The notes under the pieces are model-generated. The model was not told where the DNA came from. It worked only from the letters and a program-made list of their open reading frames with translations, and made no database searches. Source: Asterias rubens (taxonomy: Eukaryota; Echinodermata; Asteroidea; Forcipulatida; Asteriidae). Taken from it: a DNA stretch of 64,000 nucleotides. The DNA is taken from positions 3,038,001-3,102,000 of the forward strand of contig NC_047081.1 in assembly GCF_902459465.1 (NCBI RefSeq). Reading direction: 5' to 3'. The translations under genes were made by a program, and so were the position numbers. Within the stretch, counting starts at the first letter, position 1. Every line of letters begins with the position of its first letter. Positions 45,255 to 64,000 of this stretch are shown here, in pieces.

Positions 45255-45661
45255 AATGCATCAGTTTTAACAATAAGATGGATTGCACCGACCTATTGAC
45301 CACCATCTTTGATGAAAAACAATGGAAATGTCCATGCATTTAGGCACTATGCACAACTCTCAGCCAGTGATAGCCCTTCACACATGCACGTTTCATCAAC
45401 GAGCGACCAATGCAAGGGATCTATACAGCACAAAAAGTCTCTATTGGAGCTCAATCGCTGCATCAGGATTTAGGGCACTTAAAAAAAAAAACCAGCTGAT
45501 CACTTAAATTTCTTGCTTAGAAGACCAGGAACCAGTCAATCTCTAACAGTGTGGATTGATATCACTTCATAACTTCAAATTTCTGAGTTTAACCCTAAAA
45601 CCAATGTGCGTAAAAGCACTGTATACCTGGTGGGCACCAGGCTAATGAGTTTTTTTCTTAC

Positions 45662-45770
45662 CTTGCCACCAGATGCACATAGTGAACCGTTTGGGGACAG
45701 TTACGCAGTTCAGGTAACCGGAATGTCCGAAGTGGTTGGTCTTCAGACGGCAGTTGGTGAGATTCCATAC
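45662..45770 (-). pseudogene. RACK1 exon 5 copy, frameshifted
   Basis: 109 bases: the same GT loss in AACTGTGTCCCC as in the 44886 copy, without the compensating A. The two copies therefore share an ancestor that already carried the deletion. Confidence 0.85.
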
Positions 45771-45858
45771 CTGTAGAGAGAATAGTTCATACATAATTAC
45801 TGTCCCAACCAATAACACCGTAAGACAGATAAGTCGTTTCCCAACGACAATACATTTT

Positions 45859-45990
45859 GAATGTTTCTGGTTTGGGTGTCTGGATCCAGAACTAGCAAAG
45901 GTGGCCAGAGAATTAAACCAGAGTTTACTTTACGAGTCTTTAGCACCCCACACGCCAAGGGCTCGGCCGAAGAGGTGACTCTAAGACTCA
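45859..45990 (-). ncRNA. H/ACA snoRNA beta, array copy 4
   Basis: 132 nt, H box AAAGTA, second stem TCTGGTTT/AAACCAGA perfectly paired, ACA followed by TTC. It lies 88 nt before the exon 5 copy at 45770. Confidence 0.8.
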
Positions 45991-46349
45991 AATGCATCAG
46001 TTTTAACAATAAGATGGATTGCACATCCTGTAATTGACCGCCAACTTTGATGAAAGACAATGAAAATGCAAAACTCTCATTCAATGATAGCCCTTTATGC
46101 ACGTTTCGTTAATGATGGCGACCATACAAGGGATCTATACAGCACAATAAGTCTCTTTTGGAGCTCAATCGCTGCATCAGGATTTAGGGCACTTTTTTCA
46201 AAAAAAACCCAGCTGATCACTTAAATTTCTTGCTTAGAAGATCAGATACCAGTCAATATCTAACAGTGTGGATTGATATCAATGGATCCTCTGGCTTTTT
46301 GCTAAGCGTTTTTTTTTTTTGGGGGGGGGGGCTTGGATTAATTGCTCAC

Positions 46350-46445
46350 CTTGACTTGCTTGTCGACTTCTGCAGAAACGATGATTGGGTTGACCTGGTT
46401 TGGTGAGAAGCGAACGCAGGACACCCATGCCTTGTGGAAGTCATT
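46350..46445 (-). pseudogene. RACK1 exon 4 copy, open
   Basis: 96 bases, 32 open codons: [20 protein letters not shown] then [12 protein letters not shown]. It differs from the intact exon in DDC to NDF and G to E. Acceptor CCAAAG and donor GTGAGC are usable. A 13-base G run lies 15 bases beyond. Confidence 0.85.
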
Positions 46446-46529
46446 CTTTGGAAAAGAAAAAAGGAAAATCAGTTCACAAAAAGCTGTCACAAACTGTGAA
46501 ATACAGTCGCATTCAAGAAAACTATATTT

Positions 46530-46828
46530 GAACACAACTTGTTTTGGTTGTTACAATTAAGGACAATGTGTTAACATGCCATAAATTGTGGTTGATAACA
46601 TATATCAAAAAACACCGTCTGCGACTATTTTGTCAGCTCTACCAATCCTGTATAATACCTTAACCATAAAAATGTCAATAATTCACTCAAAATATTTCAA
46701 GTATAAAATAGAAATGAAACAAATTTGTATTACCTTCTGGTCTGCAGCGGAAACTAACCCCAGCGCACCTGGAGTTGCCGAGTTACCAAGCCATCGCTAG
46801 CAACAATAAGATTTACTGTGTGCTATAA
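46530..46828 (+). pseudogene. Erlin exon 10 fragment with part of intron 9
   Basis: From 46748, after a TCTGCAG acceptor, the plus strand encodes RKLTPAHLELPSYQAIASNN then KIYCVL and a stop; the erlin exon at 36667 reads [20 protein letters not shown] then KIYFG. The upstream 200 bases also match erlin intron 9 (AGCTCTACCAATCCTG, AATGTCAATAATTCACT). It is a truncated DNA-level copy, not a processed one, since intron sequence came along. Confidence 0.85.
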
Positions 46829-47029
46829 ATCTTCAAATTTGACATTTAGATTACTGGGGAAAAAATAGGGCGTCTGCATAGTTCATCTGACAAGAATATG
46901 GAGTCTTATACAGCGCCATTCCAAAGAATATTCATTGCGCTTCACACATTACGCCTTCTGGTCACTGATCCATTTATTTCCATTCCTAACACCATCTCAG
47001 CTCCAGGAGGAGTACACAGCTTGCAAGCC

Positions 47030-47200
47030 TGATACTTCAAAGAGGCAGCAAAGGCAATTGCCTCCATGCCCCCTGGTCATTGCCTTGGTGCCCTCGAAAT
47101 GCACAAGTAGAAGTTTACAATTTCCTCATAGGGTGCCCTTTACCATGGAGAAAATGCCTTTGTGCCATTGCCCTTTTGAAAACGAAGCATACAGACCCGA
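47030..47200 (+). repeat. Family F dispersed repeat
   Basis: GGCAATTGCCTCCATGCCCC, CATTGCCTTGGTGCCCTCG, TCCTCATAGGGTGCCCTTTA and CCATTGCCCTTTTGAAAACG: all blocks present. Confidence 0.7.
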
Positions 47201-47259
47201 GCTTGTGCTGTCAAGTATGTAGCACACTATAAAAAGCTAAATCATTCACAAGAACCATC

Positions 47260-47415
47260 TTTCCCCTCACAGGTACCCATTTACCTCTAGGTGAAGAGAA
47301 GCATTTACAGTCGAGTGTCTTGCTCAAATTCATGCTCAAAAACAAAAGTGTCATGACCAGGACCTGAATGCACACCCCGACGACTCGGAAACCAGAACAA
47401 GAGTCTGATATGCAC
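47260..47415 (-). mobile_element. tRNA-Leu-derived SINE, type S2, degraded
   Basis: The minus strand reads AGGTCCTGGTCATGACACTT, then GAGCAAGACACTCGACTG, CTTCTCTTCACCTAGAGGTA and AATGGGTACCTGTGAGG, matching the SINE at 34232 in the B box to mid-body region. The tail is lost. Confidence 0.65.
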
Positions 47416-47459
47416 TAACGACATCACCAAGGTAAAACAATGGAAATATGCATGACATG

Positions 47460-47760
47460 CGTGTGTTAAACGCGCACATCTCTCAGCCTACGATATGTCT
47501 TCATTGACCTCAATGAGGGCGCTGTTCTAGCTAGTATGCAAGGGCCTTAATATTCGAGCCGGATTATACCATTACAAAGCCTTTGCTGTTCGCTCTTACT
47601 AAATCCTAAAAACAAAACACCAACAGAAATGGATTAAGGACTTGGGTTCAGAGAAAACAAAAACACACTAAAGACTTCAGTTTTATCAGCACTCATTCTT
47701 GAATGTTATATTTTTTTTATTTCCTGGAATAAACCAAGCTTCTTTTTATTTTTTTTACAA
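47460..47760 (-). other. RACK1 3' UTR end and flank, source of the duplicated block
   Basis: GCGCACATCTCTC with TCTTCATTGACCTCAATGAG, and later GACTTCAGTTTTATCAGCAC, correspond in order to 41945-42720. Minus-strand AATAAA motifs are at 47716-47721 and 47745-47750 and may end RACK1 transcripts. This equivalence shows the duplication reached past the gene's 3' end. Confidence 0.6.
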
Positions 47761-48054
47761 GTTCTCAGTCCATAACAGTTTCATCAAGTTGTTGTGAAGG
47801 ACACACAAATGTTGGACTGGCAGCCATGTTGTTGTTTTTCTTTGTAAAGTTTCTTAAAGATTTATAATCTCTATTGTGATGTTGTCAAAGTTTTTGGGAA
47901 AATGCTTCAGATCAGGATGCGAGATTTTACTTCGAAGATTTTTTAGAAAGAATATGACAATTTGAGAAATCCATGGTTAGGGGCTACTGTTCTGTTGACG
48001 AGGTCATACTTAATACACACCTTTCACAATTTTTCCTTACGAGTAGAAAGTACA

Positions 48055-48205
48055 GACCCGGCCTGAAATTACACGGCTGTTGCCCTGATCTTGGCCTTGG
48101 TGCCCCTTTAGAAGTTTCCTATACGCTTTAAGATTTTCAAAGGTGCTCTTTGCAGAATGAAAATGGCCTTATCCTCTCAAGGACAATATTCCAGGTCCCC
48201 TGCAT
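48055..48205 (+). repeat. Family F dispersed repeat
   Basis: GGCTGTTGCCCTGATCTTGG, CCTTGGTGCCCCTTTAGAAG, AGGTGCTCTTTGCAGAATG and CTCTCAAGGAC. It lies in the RACK1 3' UTR or flank. Confidence 0.6.
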
Positions 48206-48416
48206 ACCGAGGTATACAAAGGCAGGGGCATTTTTTTATGCAAGAACTTTTCACCTAAAAAAGATTTGTTGTTATGCGAAATGAATGAAAACAATCAATA
48301 AATAAACATTTTGTACTGTGAAATCTGTTAAATGTATGTAAACCACTGACTTTTCCTGATCTGAAAAATCTTGACGATGGTTGGCGGCATCTGAAGATCA
48401 TTGAGAGGGGGACCCA

Positions 48417-53973
<5,557 letters not shown>

Positions 53974-54050
53974 CGCGATGAATTTTGGGCCGCCTTAGCC
54001 GCTGATGACGACGGATTTTGGGGCCGCAATTTTTGCAGCGAGCGTATCGG

Positions 54051-54082
54051 CTGAGAAAGGCCGTGTAAGAGGCCGGAAAATA
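54051..54082 (-). promoter_or_regulatory. Possible RACK1 start region with TOP-like tract
   Basis: About 80 bases upstream of the RACK1 ATG the minus strand reads CCTTTCTCAGCC, which fits a 5' terminal oligopyrimidine start (C then pyrimidines), and just before it TTTTCCGGCC, an inverse GGAA/CCGG ETS-type site. RACK1 is a TOP mRNA in vertebrates. The exact start is a guess. Confidence 0.3.
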
Positions 54083-54974
54083 GTCGGGCCCCAGCACATT
54101 GCTCCAACGTGAACTCAACGTGCCACGTTCAACTCTAATGGCTGTGGTTAGAGGCGGGAACTAGTCGTCTTTCTAGTACACAATCTGTGTCAATAGATGG
54201 CGCTATATTCTTACAAAAATTACGTTCAAATGGGGAGGGGCTAGAGGGGGGGCTAGAGGGGTGAATTGCATCAGTTATGTTCATAGAGCTATTATATAGC
54301 TCAGTTCTTTTGCAAAGCGGGTAAGAAAATGAGTTGGGAAGGCATTTCTTGAGGATTTATGAATGATGAAACAAAAAAATGTGGAGGGTAGCGTATGCCA
54401 ATCTAGGGCAAAACAATCAACTATAAAAAGGAAGTAAATGAGTATTCAAAAGGGAATAAATTGTTGATGTGAATGATTAGCAACCTGTAGGGCATCCCAA
54501 TTTGGCGGCTGGTGCTGCCTAATCCTAAAGTCTTCCATGAGAGCAATGATCTCGCGAGAGCACCGCCACAACTCGACTATCTCATGACAGGGTCCACAAT
54601 GGTGTTATGCCATTTGCATTGATACACTGTTTTAAAGTGCCTAACAACTGGCCTTTCACTACTAAATAAAACAAGCTTGGGTCCCCATGCATGTATATTT
54701 TCTAAACATGAGAAACAAAATTGTGTACTAACTTTAACATTGGAATAATTATTAGACTTGCACGTCCAATAGCAAAAAGCCTGCACACCCCAAATTCACT
54801 TGTGTTTGACTTTAATTTGGCTTTCCAAACAGGTTAGAATTTCTTACAAATTTTGCTGCAAACTTCAGACAGAGCGCATATTAGAAATAAAATAACTGCA
54901 ACCAACCTAGTTTAGTGTGAATCAACCTGATATGCTTAACCCCAAAAAACTATTAGTTAACAAGAATGTATTAG

Positions 54975-55150
54975 GACAGGCTTGAAACTACATGGAGGCA
55001 ACCTCTGTTGCCCCTGGTCAGCCTGCCCCTGGTTTTGGCCTTTGTGCCCCTTCCAAAGTTTCCCATGGATTTTCCCAATGGAAGTGTCCTTTGAATTAAT
55101 GAAAATGGTCAGACATGCCCTTCCAAAGACGATATTCCAGGCCCATGACA
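54975..55150 (+). repeat. Family F dispersed repeat
   Basis: GAGGCAACCTCTGTTGCCCC, TTTTGGCCTTTGTGCCCCTT, TGGAAGTGTCCTTTGAA and GACGATATTCCAGGCCCATG. All blocks are present in order. Confidence 0.65.
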
Positions 55151-55242
55151 AAATGCATTTTTGAGGGAATTCAAACAAGAAACTCAAACCACTAGTAATT
55201 TAATTACCAACCAACTGGACCTAGCCTTCGAGAAAGACTAAA

Positions 55243-55432
55243 GCCCTGTTAATACTTCCTGCGAATGCGAATGCGAAGCGAATGTTGACGTCACAAATTC
55301 GCAACAAACAATTCGCAGCAGTTGAAGTCTGCTCTACTCCCTTGCGAATATTGCTGCGAAAGGAGGGTGTGACGTCAAATTCACGTCAAATTCGCTTCGC
55401 ATTCGCAGGAAGTATGAACCGGGCTTTATAGG
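55243..55432. mobile_element. Family G inverted-repeat element, best copy
   Basis: TAAAGCCCTGTTAATACTTC and CTGCGAATGCGAATGCGAAG at the left are mirrored by CTTCGCATTCGCAGGAAGTA and TGAACCGGGCTTTA at the right. ACGTCACAAATTCGC is mirrored by a GTGACGTCAAATTC part. 190 bp, non-coding. Confidence 0.85.
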
Positions 55433-57213
55433 GTCAAAATGCCAGGCCATTACTGCTTTTTAGAATTCCAACAAGACAGGATAATGTTTTTAAATTTTAA
55501 AGTAAATCGATCCAACACAACAATGTAATTTCAACACTTTTTAATGGGTAATTAAAACAAAAACAAAACCATGATATTAAGATGGAGACATTTTTGAGAA
55601 AAAATTCAAGCAATGAAATCACACCTAGTAATAAAAGGAGTGGGGCTCATAAAACTAAGTTTGCCGTCCACTTCAGTCTGAGGTCATGTATGTAATACAC
55701 AAATATTTAGAGTTCAAGCGATCTCTTCCTGAAGCTACAACATTCATGAAGCTATAATGGCTATAAGTTTTACATAATGTTCAATAAAATAAACCAATTA
55801 ACACAAAACTGTATCTAGTATTGGTTATGAATTTAACAGTATTGATTTGTAATAATACAACCTGTGGGAGTATAACGTTACCTGATACGATTGGATGATT
55901 TGATTTTGAACACACCATATTTTTTAGAAAGTTTATTAAATTACTTTATGTATGTACCTCATTACATCGTGACAAACTTATCTTTGAACCACAGAGGGCG
56001 CCATTCATGCGACAGTGTTTGCACTTCCAGCAAAAGGCATGTTTTGCATTATAACAGTAGCACATAACAGGCAATACTGAGCGCAATAGGCGACTTTCAA
56101 ATGCTACATGACAGTAGCCAAACCAGACAATTATGTTGTTCTTAAAGGTGTGCACATGCTCATAAAAAGGTAATTTCTGATTTGCCAGCTACAGCTATAA
56201 GCCTTTTTGAGGTATGGCGGACACAATGCTACAACACTGTAAAGTTGTGGTAAATTTGTGCGCATTGACCATATTCAGTGAAGTGCGCATTTTAGGTGAC
56301 GCGGCGTTTACACGTAAACCTAATGACCACCAACATGGACTTAGGACGAGTTAAGTTCTGTATCCATACACATTATGAGACATTGAACCCATCCTAGGAT
56401 TAATCCTAGCGTTTCGTGAAATCGGCTGCAGGTCTCTGACTGCAACTATGGTGTGGTAAACCAGGGAATGCATTCACTGACCATCTCTGTGTTTCTGGTT
56501 ATGAGTGCATTTTTATCATTGATAGATACGGTGTATAGTAGATATGTCAACTGATTGCTTAAATAATCTTACAAATGTGAACCATTAAAACGGACAATTA
56601 ATAATTAATAATAAGCTAATTTACATGACCTTGGGTATTCGTACACAATTTTTTTTATATAAACACCGAGGATTTAATTTATGTTATTTATGTCAAGGCG
56701 GTATAATAGTTCTATACATGTCACTGGTTATATGTATGTACTTGAAATGTTAATATGACTTTTACAACTGTTTTTTTTTTTTCTACAGCGATATTTATCA
56801 CCTAATTTTGTTTTTAACAATATTTTTTCAAGGGGATGGGTTACTGGGATGGGAGGCTTAACCAATTAAATTTACTTTTATACAAAAATTGTCAAAAACA
56901 ACATAAACAAAACATGATCAAAATTTGAGACCAGCTCGAACAAGCTCCCAATATTTCAATTCCTACAGTAGACGAGTAGTTGGTATGAAATGGTCAAAGC
57001 TAAGTTTCCACTGATTAATGCAAATAAATAACTTGGTTTTCATCTAACTTCAACATTACAACATGGCCCATTTCATAAAGCTGGCAAAACCAGATAAATG
57101 TTAGCTACAGGTAGGATCACTGTTTGATTTTGAAAAGTAACGCTGATTCACACAGGCACAATCCTTTAGAAAGAAACAATAAAAAAAAACTTAAAAAAAA
57201 AAAAAAAACTAAA

Positions 57214-57519
57214 CTGTATAGACCTTTCTTTTCCAACGTCACAGCCTGAGTTTTTGCCAACCCAGATTGGAAAACTATGGAAAGCCGTAAGTGCAAATCA
57301 AGAAAAGATCGCTATTTTTGGTAACAATGTAACCAAATTTGTTGATTTTGTTTAAAATAAAACAACTAATTATAAGAGATATTTTGTTTAGTTGAAAGTT
57401 AGCAGAAATGGTTGAATTTTGTTAAAACATCTGTTAATACGATTGAATGCTTTACTAACATTCAGCCGACAATGCCAACCAAGGCGGTTTGTTTATCAAC
57501 AAAAGAAAGGTCTATACAG
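57214..57519. mobile_element. 306-bp element with perfect 19-bp terminal repeats
   Basis: CTGTATAGACCTTTCTTTT at 57214-57232 is exactly mirrored by AAAAGAAAGGTCTATACAG at 57501-57519. The interior is AT-rich and non-coding. Single copy in this window. Confidence 0.85.
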
Positions 57520-59566
57520 CTAACCCTAAAGACATCTCTGAATTTAGTTAACCTCTCTACAGACGTTTAAACATAAAACATGCTTATTTTAATGCCATCT
57601 AATGCAAGCCAGCGCAGGGGGCTTCTTAAAAGTGTTACACAGGACTGGTAAGAATACAAAACAACACTGCTTAATTTTAGTCTGAAAGCTCACTGATTAC
57701 GAAGTTCATAAGAAACATTTTTTCTGTGAGATGTTTCTCTCTGAAATGAAGTCATACTCAAGAAAACTGTATCCAAAACCCTACAAAAATGCAACACGCT
57801 GATTTTGTTTGTTACAACCAAAATTAAGGACAATGTATTTACTTACCGATCCTGTACAAAACCTTTAAACATTATGTTCCCTCCATGCTGAATTTAACAT
57901 GATCTAAAACATAGAATTGTTTACATTGCGCTGAACGCTACACGATAGTATCAGCTATCCATCCAAATCCATTGAATATTCATTTGGAAACAAAAAGAGT
58001 TAACCAAAAACTAAATAACATTTTTAGAATGATGCCAGCATTATGAATTAAACACTTGTGTAATAGATTGATTCCTACACTTGATTCCCATCAGACCCCT
58101 CACACCCGTCCCCACCTAGTTATACACATCTCATCCCCCTATTACACCAACCCGTCTCCCGATTATACCCACCCTGGCCCGACTTTTGTTCCCACACCCC
58201 GACCCATTCATAGTTTTAACATTATCAACTCTACCTTTGCACACATAGGAGCTGGCATATTTTAGTCTACTACACATTGTTTACAGATCTTTTATAAGGA
58301 TGGGAGAAAGGGATAATATTCACAGAGGAAATTGAAAACATACAAATTCTCACAGATCTACAAGGTTATTGTTAAACTCAATAATGTACACATCAGATGG
58401 TGAATTTTTTAACAGTTTCTTCCTTCTAAATATCGTCAAATAAAATACAGATGACAGGGTATACATGTTAATAGAAATAGCCCAATCACACTGTCTTCAC
58501 CCTTTTGCTTGAAAAAAAAAAAACTCCCCAAAAAATTACTACTTAATAAAAAATCTGGAAAACTAAAAAATGGACCCCAATGTAATAGATATTTTACGAT
58601 GAGGTACTTTTACATGTAACAGTTAATTCGGGTAAGATATAAAATTGGTAGTGATCTGCTCATGTATTTGTTGTTAATTTAGTACAGTAACAATCGCTCC
58701 TAATCCTGTATGACATAACATTTAAAAAATTAATCATTCGCCCAACAAGCTGCCGACAAAATAATTCACGAAAAAAATAAAGTTGACAACACCATAAAAA
58801 CACGTTTTGCATTTGAATAGATAGGACATATCACAGTGTTACATCTAGGCTTTAAAACAGACCAATCTTTGGACAATTATGTCACTTATTAAGCTTATTT
58901 TGTTTTCTTTTTGGTACATTAAGCTGGAAAACCCAAACTCCAGTATGTACATCAAAAGTGCTTTTTTTCCACATTGATAAAAAATCAGTTTAAAGATCGG
59001 TTACAGCATTGCTATTTATCACTAGACGAGAGAGTACTAGTCTCAAAACTGTTGTTCATCTATAGACTTTCCCGGAGTAAGACGCTAACAGCATTTGTTT
59101 GTTGTACCAGAAAACCTGTAGTTGGGCAAATATTGGCTATAATTTTCGTAGTCATATGTCATTGTGTGAAAGACTGTCATTCTTCAGGTTCAATACTGGT
59201 ATGTAAACGAAATACCTGAATACAACTTGACAATTTTTTTTATAAATAATGCGATTTTTCATTGCTCATCATAAACCAAAGTGTGAACTGGTGGGAGAGA
59301 CCCGGTTAGAAAATCATTAAAGATATAACAATGCTATAACTGAACTTTATATGTTGACCATTTCAAGACGCCAAAAACGACACTTTGGCGCACCCATCGT
59401 ACGATTGCTTAAAATGCGCACAGCGTTCTTCATATACACACCTACACACTATACAATCATTGAGGGCATTTTTTGTGTTTTAAAACTGTACCTTTGGCGA
59501 ACTCTTTACATACACAGTAATGCTACTAAAGACAACTCACAATTTTTTTTGTAGGGGATTTTTTAT

Positions 59567-64000
<4,434 letters not shown>

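Larger units (their letters stand above)
42721..46445 (-). pseudogene. RACK1: Partial, amplified RACK1 copy (exons 4 to 6)
   Basis: Downstream of intact RACK1, in the same orientation, lies a copy of its second half: exon 4 once, exon 5 twice, exon 6 four times, with beta and alpha snoRNA copies in the matching intron positions. Exons 1-3 and 7 are missing. Both exon 5 copies are frameshifted and one exon 6 copy is destroyed, but exon 4 and three exon 6 copies stay open with usable splice sites. No promoter or start codon was found, so it is most likely a pseudogene. Splicing from RACK1 into these exons by read-through is possible but unproven. Confidence 0.85.
54083..59566. other. Intergenic DNA between RACK1 and the PP2A 3' end
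   Basis: It contains the RACK1 upstream region, family F, family G and a 306-bp TIR element listed below, a family E remnant at about 56340-56430, and AT-rich sequence with poly-A runs (57183-57209). Part of 58-59.5 kb may be PP2A 3' UTR. Short open frames here (for example 58974-59219) have no recognisable homology. Confidence 0.5.

Noticed and set aside
58974-59219. 81-codon plus-strand frame upstream of the PP2A 3' end
   Set aside because: No known domain, antisense to the likely PP2A 3' UTR, and AT-rich codon use.

Overview
The window is a 64 kb piece of a gene-sparse, AT-rich, intron-rich animal genome. Four conserved protein genes could be reconstructed exon by exon: a TspanC8-type tetraspanin (minus strand, last exon not found), an erlin (plus, complete), RACK1 (minus, complete) and the C-terminal half of the PP2A catalytic subunit (minus, runs off the right end). 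The proteins look like those of an invertebrate deuterostome. The very dense small inverted-repeat elements and the tRNA-derived SINEs with an (ATT)n tail fit an echinoderm, perhaps a sea star. The species call is inference.

Layout. 1-4.7 kb: repeats, including a LINE relic, in the last intron or 3' flank of the tetraspanin. 4.7-28.1 kb: eight tetraspanin coding exons, with a 12.2 kb intron 2 packed with nested elements. 28.1-30.0 kb: intergenic space between divergent tetraspanin and erlin. 30.0-37.9 kb: eleven erlin coding exons. 37.9-42.6 kb: intergenic and possible 3' UTR. 42.6-47.8 kb: a broken, locally amplified partial copy of RACK1. 48.4-54.0 kb: intact seven-exon RACK1. 54.1-59.5 kb: intergenic. 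59.6-62.7 kb: last four exons of PP2A-C.

The main discovery is in the RACK1 locus. Every one of its six introns carries one copy of one of two elements that fold as box H/ACA snoRNAs. Family alpha is about 143 nt (introns 3, 5, 6) and family beta about 132 nt (introns 1, 2, 4). Both show two hairpins, a hinge H box, an ACA box three bases from the 3' end, and an upper stem ending 14-15 nt before the ACA. Six more copies (four alpha, two beta) sit between decayed or duplicated RACK1 exons just downstream, where an exon-6 plus alpha unit of about 0.52 kb is tandemly amplified. The locus therefore looks like a snoRNA nursery inside a ribosome-associated host gene. A fragment of erlin exon 10 is also embedded in the RACK1-derived tract.

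The rest is dominated by short non-autonomous DNA elements. Families A, B and C share TTAA-containing ends and internal motifs; D to J are smaller inverted-repeat or palindromic families. There are four tRNA-derived SINE types and several nested insertions that give a relative order of transposition.
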